This document shows, piece after piece, positions 17,232 through 25,388 of a stretch of DNA of 64,000 nucleotides. The notes under the pieces were generated by a model. That model saw only the letters and a program-made list of their open reading frames with translations. It ran no database searches and was not told the DNA's origin. Every line of letters begins with the position of its first letter. Position 1 is the stretch's first letter. The stretch covers positions 186,001-250,000 of the forward strand of contig CAQDYY010000001.1 of assembly GCA_948777935.1 (NCBI GenBank), in the 5' to 3' direction. A program made the translations under genes and the position numbers. The DNA comes from an uncultured Clostridia bacterium (GTDB lineage: Bacteria; Bacillota; Clostridia; TANB77; CAG-508).

Positions 17232-17897
17232 TTAATTTAGAAATTTATATACTTTATCTTTTATCTTGTCTAACTCATGCCCTGTCGCTTGTATTACTTC
17301 CCATCCTATTTTTTTAGGTATTTCAAGATTTTCTTTTACATCATCTATAAATAAAATATTGTTAGGATTTAATTTGCAATCATTATCTACTATTTCATAA
17401 ATCTCTTTTTTAGGCTTTCGATATCCTAAATCAAATGATAACCAAACATAATCAAACTTTGATAAATCATAATGTTTATCTATTCTTTCTTTATCAATAT
17501 CGGCTAAATTAGACAAAATACCTATTTTACATTCATTTTTTAAATTATGTGCAAAATCAACCACATCTTTATAGTATTTTATTTTATCAGACTCTTCTTG
17601 ATATACCTGGTAAAATTCATTATAATCACATTTTAGATCAAACCTTAATTTAATTCTTTCAAACCACTTTCGTATGTCTTCTTTTGTATTTACTTCTGAT
17701 ATACATTTATCATTTTCATCATAGTTACATTCAATCCATTTTTTACAAATAGTATCTGCATCAAGTGTTTTAGTTTGTTCATTTAAACGATTTATAATAT
17801 CAACTTTAGCAGAATAGCAATTATATTCACCTTGAAAATGACTTTCAACTACTCCACCCCAGTCAAAAATTACTATTTTATTTTCATGATAGCTCAT
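17232..17897 (-). CDS. HAD-superfamily hydrolase, subfamily IA
   Basis: A 221-aa phosphatase-type protein. Motif I is IVIFDWGGVV (nucleophile Asp; the second Asp is Gly as in many IA members), motif II ILSN, motif III with GYRKPKKEIYE and motif IV ILFIDDVKEN. Substrate unknown. Its start overlaps the end of the kinase-like gene by 4 bases. It belongs to the cargo operon of nucleotide-handling enzymes. Confidence 0.8.
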   Translation of the reverse strand: MSYHENKIVIFDWGGVVESHFQGEYNCYSAKVDIINRLNEQTKTLDADTICKKWIECNYDENDKCISEVNTKEDIRKWFERIKLRFDLKCDYNEFYQVYQEESDKIKYYKDVVDFAHNLKNECKIGILSNLADIDKERIDKHYDLSKFDYVWLSFDLGYRKPKKEIYEIVDNDCKLNPNNILFIDDVKENLEIPKKIGWEVIQATGHELDKIKDKVYKFLN

Positions 17898-18475
17898 ATT
17901 TGTACCTCGCTTATTTCATTTAAAATTGTATTTAATATGTCTAATCTATTCTTTGAAGTATCTATATATCTTATATTATATTTTGGACATTCTTTCTTTA
18001 ACATTTCATTACAATTATACCAGTCTTGTGCATGTTCTAATAAATATTCCCTAGATAGCCCATATGTCCAACTCTCTTCAGTATCATATTTAAGACATTG
18101 TTCTACCATATCTTCTGCTGTTAAATTTCCTAATCCTAAACATAATACAATTGTTTTTTCAAAATCTATCATTTCACTTACTATTTTAGGATGTAGTTGT
18201 CCGCTTTCTAAAATATATCCATATTCCTTTTTATCATTTTTTATTAACGAATTATATAATTCTAAAAGAGTTCTTTGGAAAAATTCTCCATGCTCATATT
18301 CTTTTTGAACATCTACATTTTTCCTATAATAATCTTCTTTATCTTTTGCTCTAATAATAGCCCATTTTAGAGAATCACTATGCAATAAATTATAACTATT
18401 CCATTTATCTTTTATCATATTGCTTAATGTAGTTTTTCCTGCTCTACCTATCCCTATAATTAATATATTTTTCAT
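17894..18475 (-). CDS. P-loop kinase-like protein
   Basis: A 193-aa protein with Walker A GIGRAGKTTLSN at residues 7-18 and the layout of small nucleoside/shikimate-type kinases (DSLKWAIIRA lid-side segment, ILESGQLHPKIV, TIVLCLGLGN). It probably phosphorylates a small molecule made or repaired by neighbours. It overlaps the downstream HAD gene by 4 bases and is separated from the amidotransferase by 1 base, so all three are coupled. Confidence 0.7.
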   Translation of the reverse strand: MKNILIIGIGRAGKTTLSNMIKDKWNSYNLLHSDSLKWAIIRAKDKEDYYRKNVDVQKEYEHGEFFQRTLLELYNSLIKNDKKEYGYILESGQLHPKIVSEMIDFEKTIVLCLGLGNLTAEDMVEQCLKYDTEESWTYGLSREYLLEHAQDWYNCNEMLKKECPKYNIRYIDTSKNRLDILNTILNEISEVQI

Positions 18476-18476
18476 T

Positions 18477-19049
18477 TCAATCCTCCACTTTTAATCTTTT
18501 ACATGTTTCTATAAAATATTTAAAAATGTTATTTATCTTATTATCCTTTTTATATAAATCTTCTGGATGGAATCTAACGCCTATATAAAATTCCTTATCT
18601 TTTGATTCAATAACATCTGCATATCCATCTTTACAAAAACCGACCTTATCTAAGTGGGGACACTTATCTATCGTATTAGTATGTAAAGAATTTACCATTA
18701 TTTCTTTACTACCTATTATTGAATAAAATTTTGAATCTTCTTGAATTTTAATACTATGTACATAATCTCTTGATATATTATGCTCTTCTGGATTAGGTAT
18801 TTTATAAGTAGAACCTCCCAATGCCTTTGCAATTGCATTTTGTCCTGCACATATTCCTAATATTGGTATGTTATTTTCATAACAATATTTTGCAATAATA
18901 AATTCATAATTATCCATTTCTATTCCACCCTGTAAAATAACTCCATCACATAATTTAATTTGAGAAAATAAATTTTCTCTTTCTATTTCAGTCAAATTAT
19001 CATTCCATTTATTATCATTTCCTTCAAAACCTGCAATTAGTATTTTCAT
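18477..19049 (-). CDS. Class I glutamine amidotransferase-like protein (C26 type)
   Basis: A 190-aa protein with nucleophile motif GICAGQNAIAKALGG (Cys about residue 68), upstream oxyanion strand GVILQGGIEM, and the catalytic His/Glu in VRFHPEDLY near 165. This pattern fits gamma-glutamyl-GABA hydrolase or stand-alone GATase domains. Beside a RimK-like ligase it could hydrolyse or edit gamma-glutamyl conjugates; that link is inference. Confidence 0.75.
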   Translation of the reverse strand: MKILIAGFEGNDNKWNDNLTEIERENLFSQIKLCDGVILQGGIEMDNYEFIIAKYCYENNIPILGICAGQNAIAKALGGSTYKIPNPEEHNISRDYVHSIKIQEDSKFYSIIGSKEIMVNSLHTNTIDKCPHLDKVGFCKDGYADVIESKDKEFYIGVRFHPEDLYKKDNKINNIFKYFIETCKRLKVED

Positions 19050-19077
19050 TTTTTCTACCTCTTACTTTTATTAATCC

Positions 19078-19329
19078 TTATTTTACATTTTTCATTTGAT
19101 AATGTGTTTTTGTTTCTCCATATACATTTAAGTTCAATTTTTCTATTTTGTTTCAACTACTTTATAGTTGTTCATATTATCTACTATAATAGCTTGTTCA
19201 TTAGATAATTTTATACTTATTAAAAGGTTTTATATTTTTATCAAATCCATCAACGAAAGCTCCATTAAAACATTCATAATGATTTTTATATTGCTCTGTC
19301 CACAAATCTATACTATTTATAATTCTCAT
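19078..19329 (-). pseudogene. Remnant of a small gene with two indels
   Basis: Starting at ATG 19329, MRIINSIDLWTEQYKNHYEC runs 42 codons to a stop. After a one-base shift LSNEQAIIVDNMNNYKVVET continues, and after a second indel in an A-run LNLNVYGETKTHYQMKNVK follows. Neither break involves CGG, so this looks like ordinary decay and is a useful contrast to the CGG-linked breaks. Located between the dehydrogenase and amidotransferase genes. Original function not recognised. Confidence 0.4.
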
Positions 19330-19339
19330 ATATCTTTCT

Positions 19340-20272
19340 CTAACTTTCTCTCAAATATTCTCTTATATTATTTGCTAACTCAACATCCATTCTTTTTATT
19401 GCTTCTTTTGTTACTCCTGCTATATGTGGTGTTATTATTACATTATTTCTTTTTACATTTAATATTTCTTTATAATTTTCTGCATCAATATCTAGTCCTA
19501 TATTAAAAGTAGTATTTTCATCTGCGTGTCTTATTAACTCATTCATATCTACTATTTCTGCTCTTGATGTGTTTATGAAAGTAGCTGTTTTCTTCATCAA
19601 TTTAATTTTATCTTTTGATATTAAATTTTTATTTTCTTCATTTAGAGGAATGTTTACTGTTATAATATCTGAAATAGTAAGTAAATTATTTAAATCAGTA
19701 AATTCTACCCCTTCTTTTAATAAATCCTGATGTTTTTCTGGATTCAATGTATTACAGTAGATTTTCATATTAAAGGCTTTTACTATTTTTATTACTTCTC
19801 GTGATATTTTTCCTGCTCCTATTATTCCTATTGTACTATTGCTTATATCATTACTTCTTGCAGATAAATCTCTTTTTGTTCCACCCTTAATAGCAATATC
19901 ATTAGCTTCTATTATTCTCTTCTTTAAACTTAATATTAAAGAAAAAATATGCTCAGCTACTGATATTACATTCGATGTTTGACAATTAATGACTTTAATT
20001 AAATCCGATTCAAAGAAACTATTATCTATATGATCTACTCCTATTGATAATGTTGCTATTATCTTTTTAGTGTTTATTTCTCTTAGCATATCTTCTGTTA
20101 ATTTTTCTCTAACACCTATTATCAAAATATCATAATCATTTAATAATTTTAATAATTCTTCTTTATTAGGTCTTTCTTCGCAAGTTGATAACTCTAATTG
20201 TATTCCACTATTTCTTAATATTTCACATGCTTTACTGTCTAAATCTTTAAATATACTATATGCTTTTAACAT
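19340..20272 (-). CDS. D-isomer-specific 2-hydroxyacid dehydrogenase
   Basis: A 310-aa NAD-dependent dehydrogenase. NAD-binding motif GIIGAGKISREVI at about 146-158, catalytic Arg in NTSRAEIVD (about 232), Glu in the following segment and His in ITPHIAGVTKEA (about 280). It reduces a 2-keto acid to a D-2-hydroxy acid, or the reverse (as in 3-phosphoglycerate dehydrogenase relatives). Directly downstream of the RimK-like ATP-grasp ligase, suggesting the hydroxy acid or amino acid is joined to another molecule. Confidence 0.85.
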   Translation of the reverse strand: MLKAYSIFKDLDSKACEILRNSGIQLELSTCEERPNKEELLKLLNDYDILIIGVREKLTEDMLREINTKKIIATLSIGVDHIDNSFFESDLIKVINCQTSNVISVAEHIFSLILSLKKRIIEANDIAIKGGTKRDLSARSNDISNSTIGIIGAGKISREVIKIVKAFNMKIYCNTLNPEKHQDLLKEGVEFTDLNNLLTISDIITVNIPLNEENKNLISKDKIKLMKKTATFINTSRAEIVDMNELIRHADENTTFNIGLDIDAENYKEILNVKRNNVIITPHIAGVTKEAIKRMDVELANNIREYLRES

Positions 20273-20283
20273 AGTTTTCTCCT

Positions 20284-21180
20284 TTAATATATTTCTCTAA
20301 TCACATAATCTACAAATATTTCTGCCACATTTTTTCCACTCAATTCTTCTATATCACAAATAGCTGGATCTGCATTCACTTCACAAACTATTGGATTATT
20401 TTCATTAGTCATAAAGAAGTCAACTGAACAATAATCTAATTCTAACTCGTTTGCTATTTTTTCTGCAATTTCTTTATATTCATTTGAAACTTCATAAGGT
20501 AATGCTTTTCCACCTAATGATATATTGGAACGGTAATCATTTTCATTTATTCTTATAAATGAACCTACTACTTTTTTTCCTACAACTACAACTCTAATAT
20601 CTTTTCCTACATTTTCTGGAATAAACTGTTGAAATAAATATTGTGAGCCACTTAATTTATTACATATATCATCGAATTCTTCTCTGTTATTTATTTTGTA
20701 TATATCTCTACCACCCTTACTATTACATTTTTTAGTTATAAATGGATAATTTAAAGTTGTTTCAACATATTCCTTAAATTCTTCACTTTTATTATCTTCT
20801 TTAATGTTTTCTACTCCAAAATTTATACTACCTAATATTGTATGTGGCAAGTTTATATTCTTATTTGATAATATAGCATAAGTCATCATTTTATCATCAC
20901 AGTTCTCTATTGCATTATAAGAATTAAATGACCTTATTCCATTTTTGCAAAGTTCTTCATATATATATTTATCTTTAACAAGTTGTATACAAAAATCATA
21001 TTCTTTAACATCTATATTTACTTTTCCATTTATTACACTCGTATATTGTTCATCAACTTTTAATTTGTCTATATTAATACCTTTTTTGTTAAATTCTTCG
21101 ATAAGTCTGTTATATTGATATTGTTTTGCTTCATTTTGATAACCTGGATAAATTAATATTAATCCTTTTTTATTGTTCAT
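20284..21180 (-). CDS. RimK-like ATP-grasp ligase
   Basis: A 298-aa ATP-grasp enzyme of the RimK/LysX type: central FITKKCNSKGGRDIY (nucleotide lid), LFQQFIPENVGKDIRVVVVG, FIRINENDYRSNISLGGKA, and C-terminal metal-binding CSVDFFMTNENNPIVCEVNADP. These enzymes form amide bonds between a carboxylate and an amine through an acyl phosphate. Substrates unknown. Its start overlaps the end of the upstream Cof-type HAD gene by 11 bases. Confidence 0.8.
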   Translation of the reverse strand: MNNKKGLILIYPGYQNEAKQYQYNRLIEEFNKKGINIDKLKVDEQYTSVINGKVNIDVKEYDFCIQLVKDKYIYEELCKNGIRSFNSYNAIENCDDKMMTYAILSNKNINLPHTILGSINFGVENIKEDNKSEEFKEYVETTLNYPFITKKCNSKGGRDIYKINNREEFDDICNKLSGSQYLFQQFIPENVGKDIRVVVVGKKVVGSFIRINENDYRSNISLGGKALPYEVSNEYKEIAEKIANELELDYCSVDFFMTNENNPIVCEVNADPAICDIEELSGKNVAEIFVDYVIREIY

Positions 21181-21997
21181 TGTTTTCCTCCATTTCTTTT
21201 AATAATTTTTCTAAAAATACTGCAACACCATCTTCATCATTGGATAATGTGATTTCATCTGCTTTTTGTTTAACAATATCAATTGCATTATCAACAGCAA
21301 CCTTATATCCTACTTGTTCAAACATTGATAAATCATTATTATCATCACCAATTGCAATAGTTTCTTCTTTTTTTATATTTAAAATTTCTAACATTCTCTT
21401 TACTGCAATTCCTTTATTAGAATTTATATTAGCAATATCACAAAATATAGTTTTGTCATCTTTAAATTTAATATCTAATAAACTTTTATGCCTATTCTTT
21501 ATTTCTACATTTTCTACTTTTTCAATTTTAGGTATTAAGTTTTTTATTTTATCAAAGTTACTATCTGCAATGGTGCATTGAACAACATCATTTTTATATA
21601 CAAAATCTTTTATGCTTTCTTCTAATTTCTTTTCTTGATCTGCATGCTTTACTTTATTTACTACTCTACCTTCGCCAACATTCATGATAAACCTAACATC
21701 TTCTGGATTGGCAATTTCATATAATTTTATTAATGCTTCTTTATCCATTTTATTAACATATAAAATTTTATCTTGCTCATAATCATATATATTCCCACCA
21801 CTTGATGTAATAATATACTTACTTGCAAAACACTCTCTACTTATTTCTTCTGTATATTTTCTTGGTCTTCCAGAGCATAATATAACTAATATACCTTTTT
21901 CACTAACTTTTTTTATTGTTTCTATTGTTCTTGCTGACAGATTTCTATTGCTATCTCTTAATGTTCCATCAATATCTATAAATATCGCTTTTATCAT
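21170..21997 (-). CDS. Cof-type HAD phosphatase (IIB)
   Basis: A 275-aa protein with FIDIDGTLRDS (motif I), VILCSGRP (motif II), a C2 cap in the middle (about 80-190) and AIGDDNNDLSMF (motif IV). Members dephosphorylate sugar phosphates, flavin precursors or nucleotides. Part of the coupled cargo operon, overlapping the ATP-grasp gene. Confidence 0.85.
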   Translation of the reverse strand: MIKAIFIDIDGTLRDSNRNLSARTIETIKKVSEKGILVILCSGRPRKYTEEISRECFASKYIITSSGGNIYDYEQDKILYVNKMDKEALIKLYEIANPEDVRFIMNVGEGRVVNKVKHADQEKKLEESIKDFVYKNDVVQCTIADSNFDKIKNLIPKIEKVENVEIKNRHKSLLDIKFKDDKTIFCDIANINSNKGIAVKRMLEILNIKKEETIAIGDDNNDLSMFEQVGYKVAVDNAIDIVKQKADEITLSNDEDGVAVFLEKLLKEMEENNEQ

Positions 21998-22012
21998 AAA
22001 ATTTAACTCCTA

Positions 22013-22480
22013 TTAATCTATTTTTTGTTTTAATGTAATTTCAAATTCATTAAATCCATTTTTCATATAAAATCCTATTGCATTCTTGTTTTTGGCAGAT
22101 GCTGTTACTTTTAATTCTTCAATTTTATTTTGAGAGCAATAATCTTTAAATGCATTTATTAATTTTGTACCTATTCCATATTTTCTGTATTGCTCTAATA
22201 CAAACATGTTATCTATTTCTGCTAATGATTTTGTTACATAACTTCCTTGAATATTGATACTTCCTGCTAGATAACCTATAACCTTTTCTTTATCTAATGC
22301 AATATATATAATTTCATTATTTAACATATTGTTAAAGTATTTCTCTCCATCTTTGTCAAAAGTCCAGCCCACTTTTAAAGCAGAATCAAAATTATTATAT
22401 TCTAATTCAAATAGTTGATTGTTTAAATCTTGAATATCTTTTAAATATGTACTATCTGCTTTTTTTATTGATATTTCCAT
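22013..22480 (-). CDS. GNAT-family N-acetyltransferase
   Basis: A 155-aa acetyltransferase: IDNMFVLEQYRKYGIGTKLINAF supplies the acetyl-CoA motif A (Q/R-x-x-G-x-G/A, here YRKYGIGT), and NKNAIGFYMKNGFNEFE is the usual motif B. Its start follows the stop of the Nudix-deaminase gene without a gap. Substrate unknown; in this context it may modify the small-molecule product or detoxify it. Confidence 0.8.
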   Translation of the reverse strand: MEISIKKADSTYLKDIQDLNNQLFELEYNNFDSALKVGWTFDKDGEKYFNNMLNNEIIYIALDKEKVIGYLAGSINIQGSYVTKSLAEIDNMFVLEQYRKYGIGTKLINAFKDYCSQNKIEELKVTASAKNKNAIGFYMKNGFNEFEITLKQKID

Positions 22481-23446
22481 TTATTCTGCTTCTCCTCTCA
22501 TCTTTAAAACTTCTACTGCTTTTTCTCTATGCAATTCTTTTATTATCTCAATTTCATTATTTCCATACTTTACAAGTTCATCTATATTAGTAATCATTTC
22601 TGGGCAATAATTATCATTACTATCTTGTAATGTTGCTGCATAAACTATTTTTGAAAATTCTTCATATAAAATTGCTCCCATACACATCATACAAGGTTCA
22701 CAAGATACATACATTGTTGCACCTTTTAAATCTCCGTATAAATTTTTATTTTTTGATGCACTTTCTATTGCTTCTAATTCTGCATGCGAATACATACTTG
22801 TTTCCATTAAAGTTTTATTATCACTTCTACCAATTATTTGTCCATCTTTTACTACAATAGCACCATAAGGATATTTAGCATTTTTACTTATTTCTATTGC
22901 AATATCAATATAATATTTATCTTTTTCTTTATTTCTTATATATTCAAATAACTTTTTAAATTCCGCATCATGTAATAATAATCCTTCTACTTTTTCTTCA
23001 ACCATTTTTTCTAAATCTTCAAAATATACATACTTAACTTCAGAAACTTCATCATCTTCAAAAATATAATCTTCAATCTTTTTGTTACATCTCAATAAGT
23101 ACACATAACCAAATTCCATATTTTTAGGATTCTTTGTACTTTTTATTGTTGCAATATAATTTAAATCTTTTTCAGTTGCTTCAACTCCCAATTCTTCTTT
23201 TAATTCTCTAATAGCTCCTTCAGTTACACTTTCCCCTGCTCTGATATGTCCTGCTCCCGAAATATCCCAACAATTAAGATGTGATTTCTTGCTTGCACTT
23301 CTTTTCTGTAACAATAATTCATTTTTGTCATTTATAATCCAAACATGTGCAGTTCTATGAAAGTTTCCATCTTCATGTGCCTGTTGTTTTTCCTTTATCT
23401 TTCCTATTGGATTATTATTTTCATCAAATATATCTATGTATTCCAT
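22481..23446 (-). CDS. Nudix hydrolase fused to a cytidine/dCMP-type deaminase
   Basis: A 321-aa two-domain protein. Residues 1-165 are a Nudix domain close to the YfcD/isopentenyl-diphosphate isomerase type, with GHIRAGESVTEGAIRELKEE followed by L-G. Residues about 175-320 are a zinc-dependent deaminase: HAELEAI (catalytic His-Ala-Glu) and PCMMCMGA (two zinc Cys). The fusion implies hydrolysis of a nucleoside-diphosphate-type bond and deamination in one pathway. Central gene of the cargo operon. GGAG before ATG. Confidence 0.85.
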   Translation of the reverse strand: MEYIDIFDENNNPIGKIKEKQQAHEDGNFHRTAHVWIINDKNELLLQKRSASKKSHLNCWDISGAGHIRAGESVTEGAIRELKEELGVEATEKDLNYIATIKSTKNPKNMEFGYVYLLRCNKKIEDYIFEDDEVSEVKYVYFEDLEKMVEEKVEGLLLHDAEFKKLFEYIRNKEKDKYYIDIAIEISKNAKYPYGAIVVKDGQIIGRSDNKTLMETSMYSHAELEAIESASKNKNLYGDLKGATMYVSCEPCMMCMGAILYEEFSKIVYAATLQDSNDNYCPEMITNIDELVKYGNNEIEIIKELHREKAVEVLKMRGEAE

Positions 23447-23466
23447 AATTATTTTCTCCTACTTTT

Positions 23467-24060
23467 TTAAAAGAATATATTTTCTTCCAAATCATCTGGG
23501 TGTTCTAGTTCTGTCTTTAAATCTTCCCAAAGAAATAAAGGATAAAAATATTCTACATTTAATTCTTTACATTTTTCTTTAGTAAACTCATTATTACCAT
23601 TGTAATAAAATGCTACATCTTCGTATTCTGTAATATCTTTAAAATCTCTACTACCATATTCTTTTGTTAAGCAAACATATAATATTTTAGCATTCGCATA
23701 TCTATTTTTTATTTCATTTATACAGATCTCTACACTTGTTCCTGTACTGTGCATTGCTTCAACTACTAAAAATACTGGTTCTTTTTTATCTATTTGTATT
23801 GAATCAAATGGATTAAAAATCATCTCAATTTTGTTTTCTCCATTTTTGTATGCTATATGTTTAACTTGCATAGGTAAGAATTTCACAATGTTTAGTTTAT
23901 TAGAAATATATGTTGCTGGTACTGCACCACTTCTTAAGATAGGACATATATAATCTATTTTTATTTTATTATCTTGAATATATTTTCCTAAATGGTCGCA
24001 TAATTTGTCTATATGCTGTAAAAATTCATCATGCTCCATTCTTTTATAATTCTTTTGCAT
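23467..24060 (-). CDS. Phosphoribosyltransferase-like protein
   Basis: A 197-aa protein with a type I PRTase fold: YICPILRSGAVPATYI (PPi loop) and the PRPP loop VFLVVEAMHSTGTSVE, where the second acidic residue is replaced (E-A instead of D-D). Similar to uracil/xanthine-type PRTases. I chose the ATG at 24060, which has AGGAGG five bases upstream; an open frame extends to 24087. It would attach a base to PRPP or release one, in line with a nucleoside-like metabolite. Confidence 0.75.
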   Translation of the reverse strand: MQKNYKRMEHDEFLQHIDKLCDHLGKYIQDNKIKIDYICPILRSGAVPATYISNKLNIVKFLPMQVKHIAYKNGENKIEMIFNPFDSIQIDKKEPVFLVVEAMHSTGTSVEICINEIKNRYANAKILYVCLTKEYGSRDFKDITEYEDVAFYYNGNNEFTKEKCKELNVEYFYPLFLWEDLKTELEHPDDLEENIFF

Positions 24061-24076
24061 ACTTTCCTCCTTGAAT

Positions 24077-24706
24077 TTATATTTCATATTCTTTTAATTT
24101 TTCTATATATGTTTTTATGCTATTATCATTTATATCTTCTGGATTTAATTTGCAATATTCCATAATTTGTTTTTCTATACCTAAAGAACATTCTATTAAA
24201 TGATTCGCTTTTTCTTCATTAGACCATACTGACAATGGTTTGTTTTTATATCTAACCTTTGCATCTTCTAATCTTTCTTTTATTCCTACAACACCATCTG
24301 GTGCTACTCTTTGATCGCAATATGCACAAATTTTTATTTCATACGAATCAGATTTTAATGTTTCTTCATTTTTTCTTGACCTTTTCCCATCTAATATCAT
24401 AATCTCTTTTTCTGTTAATCCTTCTTGTTTCCCTATTTCTAAGTTAATTTCATGGTCATTAGTTCCATATTTATTGAAATATTTTTTTCTTATATTTAGA
24501 AATTCTCCATCTTTTGAAAAATCTTCTGGTATTTTTACCATATTCCCCATATCATGCAATAAACTTACTCTAATAATTGATTTTTTATCTATTTCTTTTC
24601 CAGTCCAGTTATCTATTATTAAATTACTACATGCTGCAACTCTTAACATATGCATTTGTAAATTTTCTGGCAAATGATATTTTTTATAAATTTCTATAAT
24701 ATTCAT
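24077..24706 (-). CDS. HD-domain phosphohydrolase
   Basis: A 209-aa protein with HMLRVAACSNLI (first His) and SLLHDMGNM (HD motif at about 50-51), followed by acidic segments and ICAYCDQRVAPDG, which supplies a distal Asp. HD enzymes hydrolyse phosphate esters of nucleotides. ATG overlaps the stop of the ASCH gene (ATGA), so the two are coupled. Confidence 0.75.
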   Translation of the reverse strand: MNIIEIYKKYHLPENLQMHMLRVAACSNLIIDNWTGKEIDKKSIIRVSLLHDMGNMVKIPEDFSKDGEFLNIRKKYFNKYGTNDHEINLEIGKQEGLTEKEIMILDGKRSRKNEETLKSDSYEIKICAYCDQRVAPDGVVGIKERLEDAKVRYKNKPLSVWSNEEKANHLIECSLGIEKQIMEYCKLNPEDINDNSIKTYIEKLKEYEI

Positions 24707-25125
24707 TTATTATTTGCTCCTTTTTCATTTTCTTCATAATTCCAAATACTTAAATGCCCTTTTGCTTTTATTGGATTATCTAACGGTTTAATATCTTCCA
24801 ATATCCAAGCATATCTTCCTTCTTCGTATTTTCCACAAATATATTCTTGATGATTATCTTTTTTCATATCTTCTACATATTCTTTAGTCATATAAATACA
24901 ATCAACTAGATTACATTTACAAATAATGTTTCCAAAATTTAATGCTTTGTCTGTTACTAATCCCATAAACTCTGCATCTTCTTTCCATTCTTTTGGTATT
25001 TTCGTACTACTTGCATGAATATATAATTCTCCTCTATATGATGTCTTCCAACTTCTTGTTTCCACTAGTTTCTTTTTTTCCTTAATTAATGTTGCACATG
25101 GTTCTGTTAAACTTAATACTTTCAT
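24703..25125 (-). CDS. ASCH-domain protein
   Basis: A 140-aa protein and first gene of the cargo operon. The ASCH core is visible: VLSLTEPCATLIKEKKKLVETRSW (read in two parts: TEPCATLI then KLVETRSWKTSYRGELYIHAS), then IICKCNLVDC and the closing WILEDIKPLDNPIKAKGHL. ASCH proteins bind RNA or, in the YqfB type, hydrolyse N4-acetylcytidine. Together with nucleotide enzymes this suggests nucleoside handling. GGAGG before ATG and a clear promoter upstream. Confidence 0.8.
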   Translation of the reverse strand: MKVLSLTEPCATLIKEKKKLVETRSWKTSYRGELYIHASSTKIPKEWKEDAEFMGLVTDKALNFGNIICKCNLVDCIYMTKEYVEDMKKDNHQEYICGKYEEGRYAWILEDIKPLDNPIKAKGHLSIWNYEENEKGANNK

Positions 25126-25168
25126 TTTTCCTCCGTTGTTGATTTATACATCTATTTACTTTGCCATA

Positions 25169-25197
25169 ATCTTATCATAAGTTGACAATTTTTACAA
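25169..25197 (-). promoter_or_regulatory. Promoter of the cargo operon
   Basis: Minus strand TTGTAA, 17-base spacer, TAAGAT, 44 bases before the ASCH start codon. Confidence 0.5.
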
Positions 25198-25338
25198 TAA
25201 AATCCAAAAATAAAAAACATATGAATAAACTATGGTTTTAATAATTTACTCATATGCTTTCTATGATAATTTTATATCATAATGTCACTCGTAATTAATT
25301 GTAATTTATTACTGAATATTATATCTAAAATTATATAA

Positions 25339-25380
25339 CCAATAAAAACACAACTAAGAATACAGTTGTGCTTTTATTGG
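25339..25380. terminator. Bidirectional terminator behind the radical SAM gene
   Basis: CCAATAAAAGCACAACT pairs with AGTTGTG and TTTTATTGG around a short loop. It lies 9 bases after the radical SAM stop. Confidence 0.75.
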
Positions 25381-25388
25381 TTGGTATC

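Noticed and set aside
20272..20284. ATP-grasp plus D-hydroxyacid dehydrogenase as a VanA/VanH-like vancomycin resistance pair
   Set aside because: The ATP-grasp protein has RimK/LysX features rather than those of D-Ala ligases, and no VanX or VanS/R genes are present.
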